Positions 50,099 to 58,306 are shown, counted from the first letter of the stretch. The stretch is DNA of 64,000 bases from Falsiroseomonas sp050563545 (GCF_050563545.1 NZ_JBNXUM010000032.1:14317-78316), one strand, 5' to 3'. The notes: generated by a model not told the origin, from the letters alone. A program made the numbers and translations.

Positions 50099-51112
50099 TC
50101 AGAAGGGCTCCTCCAGCTTCTTCGCGAGGTCCTCAATGTTCTCCGGCGGCCAGCCCGGCACGGTCATGCCGAGGCCGAGGCCCATGGAGGCGAGGACTTC
50201 CTTGATCTCGTTCAGCGACTTGCGGCCGAAGTTCGGCGTGCGGAGCATCTCCTGCTCGGTCTTCTGCACGAGGTCGCCGATGTAGACGATGTTGTCGTTC
50301 TTCAGGCAGTTCGCGCTGCGGACCGACAGCTCGAGCTCGTCCACCTTGCGGAGCAGGTTGCGGTTGAAGGGCAGGTCGTCGCGGACCTCCTCCACCACCC
50401 GCGCGCGCGGCTCCTCGAAGTTGATGAAGAGCTGCAGCTGCTCCTGCAGGATGCGAGCGGCGATGCCGACGGCGTCCTCGGGCGTCACCGTGCCGTCGGT
50501 CTCGACCGTCAGCACCAGCTTGTCGTAGTCGGTCTTCTGGCCGACGCGGGTCGGCTGCACCTGGTAGGCCACACGGCGGACCGGCGAGTAGATCGCGTCC
50601 ACCGGGATCAGGCCGATCGGGGCGTCCTCGGGGCGGTTCTCCGCGGCCGGGACGTAGCCCTTGCCGGTGTCGACCGTCAGCTCCATCGAGATCCGCGCGC
50701 CGTCGTCGAGGGTGCAGATCACCAGGTCCGGGTTGGCGATCTCGATGTCGCCGGTGGTCTGGATCTGGCCAGCGGTCACCTCGCCGGGGCCGGTCGCGGT
50801 CAGCTGCAGGCGCTTCGCGCCCTCGCCCTGGTAGCGGATGGCGAGCTGCTTGACGTTGAGGACGATGTCCGTGACGTCCTCGCGCACGCCGGCGACCGAG
50901 CTGAATTCGTGCAGCACGCCGTCGATGCGGATGCCCGTCACCGCCGCGCCCTGGAGGGACGACAGCAGGATGCGGCGCAGCGCGTTGCCGAGCGTCATGC
51001 CAAAGCCGCGCTCCAGCGGCTCCGCGACGATCGTCGCGACGCGCGTGGCGTCGGCGCCGAGCTCGACGTCCTTCTTGGTCTCGATCAGCGAACGCCAGTT
51101 CTTCTCGATCAT
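50099..51112 (-). CDS. rpoA: RNA polymerase subunit alpha
   Basis: This is the 337-residue alpha subunit. The N-terminal dimerisation domain starts MIEKNWRSLIETKKDVEL and holds GFGMTLGNALRRILLSSLQG. The C-terminal domain, which contacts UP-element DNA and activators, has LELSVRSANCLKNDNIVYIG and RTPNFGRKSLNEIKEVL. The start ATG at 51112 is the standard one; the longer frame is not conserved. A GC-rich hairpin lies in the 59-base gap to rpsK. It is the core assembly platform of the polymerase. Confidence 0.98.
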   Translation of the reverse strand: MIEKNWRSLIETKKDVELGADATRVATIVAEPLERGFGMTLGNALRRILLSSLQGAAVTGIRIDGVLHEFSSVAGVREDVTDIVLNVKQLAIRYQGEGAKRLQLTATGPGEVTAGQIQTTGDIEIANPDLVICTLDDGARISMELTVDTGKGYVPAAENRPEDAPIGLIPVDAIYSPVRRVAYQVQPTRVGQKTDYDKLVLTVETDGTVTPEDAVGIAARILQEQLQLFINFEEPRARVVEEVRDDLPFNRNLLRKVDELELSVRSANCLKNDNIVYIGDLVQKTEQEMLRTPNFGRKSLNEIKEVLASMGLGLGMTVPGWPPENIEDLAKKLEEPF

Positions 51113-51146
51113 GTCTTCCCTCGTCCCGGCCAGGCAGCGCGTCGAA

Positions 51147-51165
51147 GGCGGGGCGACGCCCCGCC
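51147..51165 (-). other. Intercistronic hairpin between rpsK and rpoA
   Basis: Arms GGCGGGGC/GCCCCGCC with a 3-base loop lie between the rpsK stop and the rpoA start. There is no T-run, so it is more likely a processing or pausing element than a terminator. Confidence 0.5.
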
Positions 51166-51171
51166 CCAATG

Positions 51172-51576
51172 TCAGACGCGACGGCGCTTGCGCGGGCGGC
51201 AACCGTTGTGCGGGATGGGCGTCACGTCGCGGATCGCGGTGACGTAGAAGCCCACGGCCTGCAGGGCGCGGAGCGCGGATTCACGGCCCGAGCCGGGACC
51301 GGACACCTGGATCTCCAGCGTCTCCATCCCGTGCTCGCGCGCCTTGCGGCCGGCATCCTCAGCGGCGACCTGCGCGGCGTAGGGGGTGGACTTGCGGCTG
51401 CCCTTGAAGCCCTGGCTGCCGGCAGACGACCAGGCGATGGCGTTGCCCTGCGCGTCGGTGATGGTGACGACGGTGTTGTTGAAGCTCGCCAGGACGTGCG
51501 CGACGCCCGACGAGATGTTCTTCCGTTCCTTCTTGCGCGGGCGATTGCCGGCGCCGGCGCGGGGTTCGCGAGCCAT
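51172..51576 (-). CDS. rpsK: 30S ribosomal protein S11
   Basis: This is the 134-residue S11 of the 30S platform. Typical segments are GVAHVLASFNNTVVTITDAQ, AWSSAGSQGFKGSRKSTPYA, VSGPGSGRESALRALQ and the C-terminal PIPHNGCRPRKRRRV. The N-terminus is basic and slightly extended, as in other alphaproteobacteria. It starts one base after the rpsM stop region, and its 3' end is followed by a hairpin before rpoA. Confidence 0.98.
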   Translation of the reverse strand: MAREPRAGAGNRPRKKERKNISSGVAHVLASFNNTVVTITDAQGNAIAWSSAGSQGFKGSRKSTPYAAQVAAEDAGRKAREHGMETLEIQVSGPGSGRESALRALQAVGFYVTAIRDVTPIPHNGCRPRKRRRV

Positions 51577-51577
51577 C

Positions 51578-51955
51578 CTACTTCGTCACCTTCTTCTTGC
51601 CGGCGATCGCCACCGCCTTGCCCTTGCGCGTGCGCGCATTCGTGTGCGTGCGCTGGCCGCGGACCGGCAGGCCCTTGCGGTGGCGCAGGCCGCGGTAGCA
51701 GGCCATGTCCATGAGGCGCTTCTTGTTCATCGCCTCTTCGCGGCGGAGGTCGCCCTCCACGCGGTATTCCCGGTCGATCAGCTCGCGGATGCGCAGCACC
51801 TCGTCATCCGTCAGCTGGTTCACCCGACGCTCCTCGGGGATGCCGAGCTGGTCGACGATGTCCTTCGCGTTCTTCGGCCCGATTCCGTAGATGTAGCGGA
51901 GCGAAATGGCCACCCGCTTGTTGGTCGGGATGTTCACGCCGGCGATGCGCGCCAC
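51578..51955 (-). CDS. rpsM: 30S ribosomal protein S13
   Basis: This is the 125-residue S13 of the 30S head, which contacts 5S-region bridges and the P-site tRNA. It starts MARIAGVNIPTNKRVAISLR and ends in the basic tail KAVAIAGKKKVTK. The RGLRHRKGLPVRGQRTHTNA segment is near-invariant. It is 168 bases after adk, a gap that holds two GC-rich hairpins. In many bacteria rpmJ would lie here; it does not in this genome. Confidence 0.98.
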   Translation of the reverse strand: MARIAGVNIPTNKRVAISLRYIYGIGPKNAKDIVDQLGIPEERRVNQLTDDEVLRIRELIDREYRVEGDLRREEAMNKKRLMDMACYRGLRHRKGLPVRGQRTHTNARTRKGKAVAIAGKKKVTK

Positions 51956-51995
51956 GATGCGTCTCTCCTCACGGGGCGGATCAGGCCCCTCTAGC

Positions 51996-52067
51996 CGCCG
52001 GCCAAAGCCGGCGTTCAGGTCACAGTCCAGTAAGACAACGGCGAAGGGCGGCCGGGGGATACCCCCG
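51996..52067 (-). other. Two hairpins in the adk-rpsM gap
   Basis: Arms CGCCGGC/GCCGGCG with loop CAAA (51996-52013) and CGGGGG/CCCCCG with loop ATA (52053-52067) lie in the 168-base spacer, the longest inside the ribosomal operon. No T-tract follows either. They may mark an RNA-processing site or an internal promoter boundary; no clear promoter hexamers are visible. Confidence 0.45.
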
Positions 52068-52123
52068 AACCGCGGAGGCGGCGGACTACACCGCCCCGGC
52101 CGGGTTCGTCAAGCTCCCGTGGG

Positions 52124-52783
52124 TCAGGAACCCCCGGGTGTGCCGAGGATCGCCGCGAGCTGGCGGGTCACCTCGTCCATCTCGGCCATGCCGTCCACCT
52201 GCTTGAGCTTCCCCTGAGCCTTGTAGAAGGGCAGGAGCGGCGCGGTCTGGCGGTGGTAGGCATCGAGCCTGGCGGCCACCGTCTCCGCCTTGTCGTCGGC
52301 GCGGCGGGTGAATTCCGTGCTGCCGCAGACGTCGCAGACCCCGGCCCTGGCCGGCTTCTTGAAGCTGTCGTGGTAGCCCTCGCCGCACTTGGCGCAGGTG
52401 AAGCGCCCGGCGATCCGCTCGACCAGCGCGCCGTCGTCCACGGCAAGCTCGACGACGTGGTCGAGGTCCATCTTCTGCTCGCGCAGCATGACGTCCAGCG
52501 CCTCGGCCTGGGGCACCGTGCGGGGGAAGCCGTCCAGGATGAAGCCCCGTTCGCAATCGGGCTGCTGGACACGCTTGGCCAGCATGGCGGTGACGATCCC
52601 GTCCGGCACCAGCGCGCCCGATTCCATGATCGCCTTCGCCTTGGCGCCGAGTTCGGAGCCCGACTTCACCTCGGCGCGCAGCATGTCGCCCGTCGAGATC
52701 TGGGCGATGCGGTAGCGCTCCTCCAGCCGCTTGGCCTGGGTGCCCTTCCCCGCGCCGGGCGGGCCCAGCAGGATCAGCCTCAT
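52124..52783 (-). CDS. adk: Adenylate kinase
   Basis: This is a 219-residue enzyme that interconverts ATP + AMP and 2 ADP. The P-loop is GPPGAGKGTQA at residue 7, and the AMP site is ISTGDMLRAEV and FILDGFPRTVPQA. The LID domain carries four Cys (CAKCGEGYHDSF, then CDVCG), so it is the long, zinc-binding type. Its ATG overlaps the secY stop (ATGA), so it is co-translated in the spc operon, the usual arrangement. Confidence 0.98.
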   Translation of the reverse strand: MRLILLGPPGAGKGTQAKRLEERYRIAQISTGDMLRAEVKSGSELGAKAKAIMESGALVPDGIVTAMLAKRVQQPDCERGFILDGFPRTVPQAEALDVMLREQKMDLDHVVELAVDDGALVERIAGRFTCAKCGEGYHDSFKKPARAGVCDVCGSTEFTRRADDKAETVAARLDAYHRQTAPLLPFYKAQGKLKQVDGMAEMDEVTRQLAAILGTPGGS

Positions 52784-54147
52784 CGTCCGCGTCCCCCCGG
52801 TTGCGTGCCGCGGCCGCCGAGCCGGGCCTTCTTGATCAGCCCCTCGTACTGGTGCGCGAAGAGGTGCGACTGGACCTGCGCCACCGTGTCCATCGTCACG
52901 GAGACGATGATCAGCAGCGACGTGCCGCCGAAGTAGAAGGGCACGCCGTAATGCGCGATCAGGATCTCCGGCAGGATGCAGATGGCGGCGAGATAGAGCG
53001 CGCCGACCGCCGTCAGCCTGGTCAGCACCCGGTCGAAATAGTCGGCCGTCGGCTGGCCCGGACGGATGCCCGGCACGAAGCCGCCATACTTGCGGAGGTT
53101 GTCCGCCGTCTCCTGCGGGTTGAACACGACGGCGGTGTAGAAGAAGGCGAAGAACACGATCCCCGCGAGGTAGAGCGCCATGTAAAGCGGCTGCCCATGC
53201 GCCAGCAGGTTCGCGATGTCGGTCAGGATCGACGGCTCGGCCCGGTCGGTCTGGAAGGCCGCGAAGGTCGCGGGCAGCAGCAGCAATGAGGACGCGAAGA
53301 TCGGCGGCATGACGCCGGCGGTGTTCAGCTTCAGCGGCAGATGCGTGTTCTCGCCGCCGAACATGCGGTTGCCGACCTGGCGCTTGGGGTATTGCACCGG
53401 GATGCGGCGCTGCGCCCGCTCCATGAAGACAACGGCGGCGATGATGGCGAGCGCGGCGACGAGGAAGAAGATGATGAAGAAGGTGGACAGCGCGCCGGTG
53501 CGGCCGAGCTCGAGCGTGGCGGCCAGCGCATGCGGCAGGTTCGCCACGATGCCCGCGAAGATGATCAGGCTGATGCCGTTGCCGACACCGCGCGCGGTGA
53601 TCTGCTCGCCGAGCCACATCAGGAACATCGTGCCGCCGGTCAGCGTGATCACGGTCGAGATGCGGAAGAACCAGCCACCGTCATGCACCGCTGGGCCGAA
53701 GCTCCCGCGCAGCGACTCCAGCCCGATCGCGATGCCATAGGCCTGGAAGATCGCGATGAAGAGCGTGAGGTAGCGCGTGTACTGGTTGAGCTTCTTCCGC
53801 CCCGTCTCGCCTTCCTTCTTCAGCGCTTCCCATTGCGGGATGGCCGCCGTCATCAGCTGCACGATGATGGAGGCCGAGATATAGGGCATGATGTTGAGCG
53901 CGAAGACCGTCATGCGCCCGAGCGACCCGCCCGTGAACATGTCGAACATGCCGAGGATCCCGCCGCCCATCTGCTGCAGGATCTCGGCCATCACAGCGGC
54001 GTCCACGCCCGGCACCGGCACATAGGAGCCGATGCGGTACACCAGCAGCGCCCCCAGCGTGAACCAGATGCGCTTCTTGAGCTCGGTCGCCTTCGACAGG
54101 ACACCGAGGTTGAGATTGGCCGCGAGTTGTTCGGCGGCGGACGCCAT
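52780..54147 (-). CDS. secY: Preprotein translocase channel subunit SecY
   Basis: This is a 455-residue ten-helix translocon core. The first part has LNLGVLSKATELKKRIWFTL and YRIGSYVPVPGVDAAV. Other family segments are GGGILGMFDMFTGGSLGRMT (plug region) and AQRRIPVQYPKRQVG, the cytoplasmic loop that contacts the ribosome. It ends with a short Arg/Gly tail. The translation start is the ATG at 54147, 123 bases after rplO, a gap that contains a strong bulged hairpin. Confidence 0.98.
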   Translation of the reverse strand: MASAAEQLAANLNLGVLSKATELKKRIWFTLGALLVYRIGSYVPVPGVDAAVMAEILQQMGGGILGMFDMFTGGSLGRMTVFALNIMPYISASIIVQLMTAAIPQWEALKKEGETGRKKLNQYTRYLTLFIAIFQAYGIAIGLESLRGSFGPAVHDGGWFFRISTVITLTGGTMFLMWLGEQITARGVGNGISLIIFAGIVANLPHALAATLELGRTGALSTFFIIFFLVAALAIIAAVVFMERAQRRIPVQYPKRQVGNRMFGGENTHLPLKLNTAGVMPPIFASSLLLLPATFAAFQTDRAEPSILTDIANLLAHGQPLYMALYLAGIVFFAFFYTAVVFNPQETADNLRKYGGFVPGIRPGQPTADYFDRVLTRLTAVGALYLAAICILPEILIAHYGVPFYFGGTSLLIIVSVTMDTVAQVQSHLFAHQYEGLIKKARLGGRGTQPGGRGR

Positions 54148-54227
54148 GCGTGTCCCTCCTCACGGGAACGGCGCCCCAAGGGCCATGTGATTGGCCTGGG
54201 ACGCCGCACCGCAGACACTTCTAAATT

Positions 54228-54259
54228 GCTGCCCGCACCGGTCCGGTGCAAGGGGCAGC
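54228..54259 (-). promoter_or_regulatory. Bulged hairpin between rplO and secY
   Basis: An inner stem GCACCGG/CCGGTGC with a single-base loop is enclosed by an outer stem GCTGCCC/GGGCAGC with a 3-base bulge, 14 base pairs in total. It begins 12 bases after the rplO stop. On the minus strand it is followed by AATTTAG, a short T-run. It may act as an attenuator that lowers secY-adk expression relative to the ribosomal genes. Confidence 0.5.
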
Positions 54260-54270
54260 CATGGTCAGGC

Positions 54271-54759
54271 TCAGCCCTCGGCCTCGGCCGCCGGAGCGGT
54301 CGTGGTGACGGTCCCGCCGGCGGCCTGCACCGCTGCGATGGCGGCCTGGCTGGCGCCCGTCACCGTCAGCGACACGGCGCGCTTGATCTCGCCCTTCGCC
54401 AGCAGGCGCACGCCCGCGAGCTTGGAGGAGGTCTTCACCACGCCCGCCGCCTTCAGCGCTGCCTCGTCGATCGGGGCGCCGGCGGGCAGCCGGCCTTCCT
54501 CGACCGCCTTGTCCAGCGTGCCGAGGTTCAGCACCGCGTATTCCTTGCGGAACGGGTTGACGAAGCCGCGCTTCGGCAGGCGGCGGTAGATCGGGAGCTG
54601 GCCGCCCTCGAACCCGTTCAGCCTGACGCCGGTGCGCGCCTTCTGGCCCTTCACGCCGCGGCCGCCGGTCTTGCCCTTGCCGGAGCCGATGCCGCGGCCG
54701 ATGCGCTTGAACCGGTCGCGCGCGCCGTCGTTGTCGCGGATCTCATTGAGCTTGGGCAC
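54271..54759 (-). CDS. rplO: 50S ribosomal protein L15
   Basis: This is the 162-residue L15 of the 50S subunit. MPKLNEIRDNDGARDRFKRI is followed by a Gly/Lys-rich extension (GRGIGSGKGKTGGRGVKGQK) that threads into 23S rRNA. The globular part has GFEGGQLPIYRRLPKRGFVN. It ends with an Ala/Thr-rich tail. It lies 3 bases after rpmD and ahead of the rplO-secY hairpin. Confidence 0.97.
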   Translation of the reverse strand: MPKLNEIRDNDGARDRFKRIGRGIGSGKGKTGGRGVKGQKARTGVRLNGFEGGQLPIYRRLPKRGFVNPFRKEYAVLNLGTLDKAVEEGRLPAGAPIDEAALKAAGVVKTSSKLAGVRLLAKGEIKRAVSLTVTGASQAAIAAVQAAGGTVTTTAPAAEAEG

Positions 54760-54762
54760 GGA

Positions 54763-54948
54763 TCAGCCCTCCACCTTCACCAGGTGGGCGACCTTGCGGA
54801 TCATCCCCCGCACGGCCGGGGTGTCCTCCAGCTCGCGCGACCGGTGCATCTTGTTGAGGCCGAGGCCGATCAGCGTCTCGCGCTGGCCGGGCTTGCGGCC
54901 GATCGGCGACCCGGTCTGGGTCACCTTCACGGTCTTCCTGTCAGACAT
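54763..54948 (-). CDS. rpmD: 50S ribosomal protein L30
   Basis: This is a 61-residue L30, small and single-domain. It starts MSDRKTVKVTQTGSPIGRKP and has TLIGLGLNKMHRSRELEDTP, the family signature. It is only one base from the rpsE stop. The long frame reading upstream is a shadow of rpsE. It is a late-assembly protein of the 50S subunit and dispensable in some bacteria. Confidence 0.97.
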   Translation of the reverse strand: MSDRKTVKVTQTGSPIGRKPGQRETLIGLGLNKMHRSRELEDTPAVRGMIRKVAHLVKVEG

Positions 54949-54949
54949 C

Positions 54950-55579
54950 TCAAGCAGCCTCCGCCGCCTCGGCGCCGTCCTTGCGGGCGCCGAGCAGGTC
55001 CGAGACCTTCTTGCCGCGCCGTGCCGCCACCGCCCTGGGGCTGGTGCAGTTCGACAGCGCCGCGAAGGTCGCCTTGACCATGTTGTGCGGGTTCGTGGTG
55101 CCGGTGCACTTCGCGACGACGTCGCCCATGCCCAGTGTCTCGAACACCGCGCGCATCGGGCCGCCCGCGATGATCCCGGTGCCGGCAGGCGCCGCGCGCA
55201 GGATGACGCGGCCCGCACCGAACTCGCCGATGATGTCGTGGTGCAGCGTGCGGCCTTCCTTCATCGGCACGCGGATCATCGTGCGCTTGGCACGCTCCGT
55301 CGCCTTGCGGATAGCCTCCGGCACCTCGCGCGCCTTGCCCGCGCCCCAGCCGACGCGGCCCTTCTGGTCGCCCACGACGACGAGCGCCGCGAAGCTGAAG
55401 CGCCGGCCGCCCTTCACCACCTTGGCGACGCGGTTGATGGTGACGAGCTTGTCCTTGAGCTCGTCGCCCTCCGTCCGCTCGGGCCGGTTCTCCCGGTCGC
55501 GGTCACGGCCGCGGCCACGACGGCGGTCACCGCCCTCGCCACCGCCGCCCTCGCCGCCGCCCATCGGTCCCCTTGCCAT
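54950..55579 (-). CDS. rpsE: 30S ribosomal protein S5
   Basis: This is a 209-residue S5, longer than the common 165 because of an N-terminal 30-residue Gly/Arg/Asp-rich extension (MARGPMGGGEGGGGEGGDRR and so on). The core holds LVTINRVAKVVKGGRRFSFA, ALVVVGDQKGRVGWGAGKA and RAAPAGTGIIAGGPMRAVFE. S5 guards decoding accuracy on the 30S back. The extension is repeat-like and probably unstructured. It follows rplR by 11 bases. Confidence 0.97.
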   Translation of the reverse strand: MARGPMGGGEGGGGEGGDRRRGRGRDRDRENRPERTEGDELKDKLVTINRVAKVVKGGRRFSFAALVVVGDQKGRVGWGAGKAREVPEAIRKATERAKRTMIRVPMKEGRTLHHDIIGEFGAGRVILRAAPAGTGIIAGGPMRAVFETLGMGDVVAKCTGTTNPHNMVKATFAALSNCTSPRAVAARRGKKVSDLLGARKDGAEAAEAA

Positions 55580-55590
55580 AGCCGAACTCC

Positions 55591-55953
55591 TCAGAACGAG
55601 AGGCCGCCCTCGCGGGCAGCCTCCGCCAGCGCCTTGACGCGGCCGTGGTACAGGTAGGGCCCGCGGTCGAAGACCACCGCGGTCACGCCGGCGGCGAGCG
55701 CACGCTCGGCGACCAGCTTGCCGACCGCGGTCGCGGCGTCCTTGTCGGCGCCGGTCTTCAGCCCCTCGCGCATGGTCTTCTCGAGCGAGGAGGCGGCGGC
55801 CACGGTGCGGCCCTGCCCGTCGTCGATGACCTGCGCATAGATGTGCTTGCCCGAGCGGAAGACGGAAAGGCGCGGACGCCCGCCCGACTTCACCTTGAGC
55901 TGGTAGCGCAACCGCGCGCGGCGGCGCGCCTGCAATGCGAGCTTGTCAGCCAT
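55591..55953 (-). CDS. rplR: 50S ribosomal protein L18
   Basis: This is a 120-residue L18 that binds 5S rRNA. It starts MADKLALQARRRARLRYQLK and has RLSVFRSGKHIYAQVIDDGQ and AVVFDRGPYLYHGRVKALAE, then the standard REGGLSF end. Its ATG shares a base with the rplF stop (TAATG), so the two genes are coupled. Length and motifs are normal. Confidence 0.98.
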   Translation of the reverse strand: MADKLALQARRRARLRYQLKVKSGGRPRLSVFRSGKHIYAQVIDDGQGRTVAAASSLEKTMREGLKTGADKDAATAVGKLVAERALAAGVTAVVFDRGPYLYHGRVKALAEAAREGGLSF

Positions 55954-56486
55954 TACTTCTTCTTACCCTCCTTCCGGAGGATCACCTCGTTGTCGTACCG
56001 GACGCCCTTGCCCTTGTAGGGCTCGGGGCCGCGATAGGCGCGGATCTCGGCCGCCACCTGGCCCACCTTGCGCTTGTCGGACCCTTCGACCTTCACGGCC
56101 GTCGGACGCTCGCAGGTGATCTTGATCCCTTCCGGGATCGGGTAGCGGATCTCATGGCTGTAGCCGAGGTTCAGCACCAGGTCCTTGCCCTGCACCGCGG
56201 CCTTGTAGCCGGTGCCGGTGATCTCCATGGACTTGGTGAAGCCCGTGGACACGCCGGTCACCATGCCCTGGATCAGGCTGCGCGTGGTCCCCCACATTGT
56301 GCGCGCACGACGGTCGGACCCGCGCGGCTTCACCGCGACGTGGTTGCTCTCGACCTCGACGTCCACCTCGTCCGTCAGATCGAGCTTCAGCTCGCCGAGC
56401 TTGCCCTTGGCGACGACGGTGCGGCCCTGCAGCGCCACCTGGACGCCCGCCGGGACCGGCACCGGATACTTGCCTACGCGAGACAT
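55953..56486 (-). CDS. rplF: 50S ribosomal protein L6
   Basis: This is a 177-residue L6 at the base of the L7/L12 stalk. It starts MSRVGKYPVPVPAGVQVALQ. MWGTTRSLIQGMVTGVSTGF is its most conserved stretch, and the C-terminal end is RAYRGPEPYKGKGVRYDNEV then a Lys-rich tail. The two domains are internal repeats, as in all L6. It begins 17 bases after rpsH. Confidence 0.98.
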   Translation of the reverse strand: MSRVGKYPVPVPAGVQVALQGRTVVAKGKLGELKLDLTDEVDVEVESNHVAVKPRGSDRRARTMWGTTRSLIQGMVTGVSTGFTKSMEITGTGYKAAVQGKDLVLNLGYSHEIRYPIPEGIKITCERPTAVKVEGSDKRKVGQVAAEIRAYRGPEPYKGKGVRYDNEVILRKEGKKK

Positions 56487-56503
56487 GTCCCCTGCCCTCC
56501 CGG

Positions 56504-56902
56504 TCAGAACACGCGGCAGAGGACCTCGCCGCCGACATTGGCGGTGCGGGCCTCATGGTCGCTCATCACGCCCTTCGGCGTGGACAGGATGGAGATGCCG
56601 AGCCCGTTGTAGAACTTCGGCAGCTCCGCAATCTTCGAATAGACGCGCCGGCCGGGCTTGGAGACCCGGTGGATCTCCTTGATGGCGGGCTCGCCCTCCG
56701 AATACTTCAGCTCGATCGCGATGACCTTCACGCCGGGACGGACGTCCTCGGTCGACCAGGCCCGGATGTAGCCCTCGCGCTTCAGCACATCGAGCACGTT
56801 CTCGCGCAGCTTGGAGGCCGGCGCGATGCAGCGGCTCTGGCGAGCGGACTGGGCGTTGCGGATGCGGGTGAGCAGGTCACCCAGCGGATCTGACAGCGAC
56901 AT
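56504..56902 (-). CDS. rpsH: 30S ribosomal protein S8
   Basis: This is a 132-residue S8, a primary 16S rRNA binder and, in Escherichia coli, the translational repressor of the spc operon. It starts MSLSDPLGDLLTRIRNAQSA and ends NVGGEVLCRVF. The GLGISILSTPKGVMSDHEAR segment is the conserved RNA-contact end. A repressor role here is likely by homology; I cannot point to its mRNA target in this sequence. Confidence 0.98.
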   Translation of the reverse strand: MSLSDPLGDLLTRIRNAQSARQSRCIAPASKLRENVLDVLKREGYIRAWSTEDVRPGVKVIAIELKYSEGEPAIKEIHRVSKPGRRVYSKIAELPKFYNGLGISILSTPKGVMSDHEARTANVGGEVLCRVF

Positions 56903-56915
56903 GGCGCGGCCTTCC

Positions 56916-57221
56916 TTACCAGCTTGCCTTCACCATCCCCGGAATCTGGCCGGTGCTGGCCAGTTCGCGGAGCTGGTTACGGCTCAGCTTGAACTTGCGG
57001 TAGTTGCCGCGCGGACGCCCCGTCAGCTCGCAGCGCAGACGGACGCGGTTCTTCGCGCCGTTGCGGGGCAGCTGGGCGAGCTTCAGCGTCGCCTCGAAGC
57101 GCTCTTCCACCGGCCGGTCGCGGTCCATGACGACAGCCTTCAGCGCGGCGCGCTTCGGGGCATGCAGCTTGGACAGCCGCGCGCGGCGGTTGTTCTTCTC
57201 GACTGACGAGGTCTTGGCCAT
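56916..57221 (-). CDS. rpsN: 30S ribosomal protein S14, zinc-less form
   Basis: This is a 101-residue S14 of the C- type with no CxxC zinc pairs. It starts MAKTSSVEKNNRRARLSKLH, has RCELTGRPRGNYRKFKLSRN and ends GQIPGMVKASW. The long form matches other proteobacteria. It lies 59 bases after rplE. It helps assemble the 30S head. Confidence 0.98.
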   Translation of the reverse strand: MAKTSSVEKNNRRARLSKLHAPKRAALKAVVMDRDRPVEERFEATLKLAQLPRNGAKNRVRLRCELTGRPRGNYRKFKLSRNQLRELASTGQIPGMVKASW

Positions 57222-57280
57222 GTCGTTTCAGTTCCTCCGGAACCTGCCGCGGGTGCACCGCGGCGGTTTTCCAAACGGGT

Positions 57281-57985
57281 TCAGTTGGCGAAGGGGAGGT
57301 CGAAGGCCTTCAGAAGGGCCTTGGCTTCCTTGTCCGTCTTCGCCGTGGTGACGAACTGGATGTCCATCCCGCGCACCGTGTCCACGCGATCGTAGTTGAT
57401 CTCGGGGAACACGATCTGCTCCTTCAGGCCCATGGCGTAGTTGCCACGGCCGTCGAAGCCGCGATTGCCGGGGATGCCGCGGAAGTCACGCACGCGCGGC
57501 AGCGCGATGGTGACCAGGCGGTCCAGGAACTCGTACATCCGCGCCTTGCGCAGCGTGACCTTGCAGCCGATCGCCTGGCCCTCGCGGATCTTGAAGCCGG
57601 CGATCGCCTTCTTCGCGATCGTCTTCACCGGCTTCTGGCCCGCGATCGCCATCAGCTCGGCCACCGCTGCGTCGAGCTTCTTCTGGTCGCCGGCGGCTTC
57701 GCCCACGCCCATGTTGATGACGATCTTGTCGAGCTTCGGCACTTCCATCGGGTTCTTGTACCCGAACTCCTCGGCCAGCTTCTTGCGCACGACCTCGTCG
57801 TAGAGCTTGCGCAGGCGCGGCTGCTCGGCCGGCGCCGCGGCAGCCGGACCCGCCTTCGCGGCGACGGAGGTCGCGGCCTGGCCGCCACCCTCGCGCGCGG
57901 GCTTCGCGGCCGCGGCCTTCTTGTTGTCGCTCGGCTTCTTTGCGCCGCCCTTGGCCGGCGCGCCGCCCTTCTTCGTCCCGCTCAT
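57281..57985 (-). CDS. rplE: 50S ribosomal protein L5 with a long N-terminal extension
   Basis: This is a 234-residue protein; L5 is normally about 180. The first 56 residues are rich in Lys, Ala and Gly (MSGTKKGGAPAKGGAKKPSD and onward) and look disordered. The normal start appears near RLRKLYDEVVRKKLAEEFGY, then VPKLDKIVINMGVGEA and RGIPGNRGFDGRGNYAMG. The extension is supported because its ATG overlaps the rplX stop (ATGA), the usual coupling in this operon. L5 binds 5S rRNA and contacts P-site tRNA. Confidence 0.97.
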   Translation of the reverse strand: MSGTKKGGAPAKGGAKKPSDNKKAAAAKPAREGGGQAATSVAAKAGPAAAAPAEQPRLRKLYDEVVRKKLAEEFGYKNPMEVPKLDKIVINMGVGEAAGDQKKLDAAVAELMAIAGQKPVKTIAKKAIAGFKIREGQAIGCKVTLRKARMYEFLDRLVTIALPRVRDFRGIPGNRGFDGRGNYAMGLKEQIVFPEINYDRVDTVRGMDIQFVTTAKTDKEAKALLKAFDLPFAN

Positions 57986-58302
57986 CGGTCGATCACCTCA
58001 CCAGAGGCCTTCGCCACGCGGACCTTCTTGCCGTCCTCGAGGGTCTTGAAACCCACGCGGGTCGGCTTGTCGGTCTTGGGGTCGAGCAGCGCGAGGTTGG
58101 AGAGGTCGATCGGACCCTCCTTCTCCGTGATGCCGCCTGGGCGGTTGAGGCCCTGCGGCTTCTCGTGCCGCTTCACCATGTTCACGCCCTGCACGAAGGC
58201 GCGGTTGTCCTTCGGCACCACGCGGATGACTTCCCCGCGCTTGCCCTTGTCGCGACCGGCCAGAACCTGGACCTTGTCGCCCTTCCTGATCTTCGCCGCC
58301 AT
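57982..58302 (-). CDS. rplX: 50S ribosomal protein L24
   Basis: This is a 106-residue L24, one of the two initiators of 50S assembly. The KOW motif is IRKGDKVQVLAGRDKGKRGE at residues 4-23, then VVPKDNRAFVQGVNMVKRHE. It ends ASGEVIDR. Its stop overlaps the extended start of rplE. It follows rplN by 4 bases. Confidence 0.98.
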   Translation of the reverse strand: MAAKIRKGDKVQVLAGRDKGKRGEVIRVVPKDNRAFVQGVNMVKRHEKPQGLNRPGGITEKEGPIDLSNLALLDPKTDKPTRVGFKTLEDGKKVRVAKASGEVIDR

Positions 58303-58306
58303 GGCC

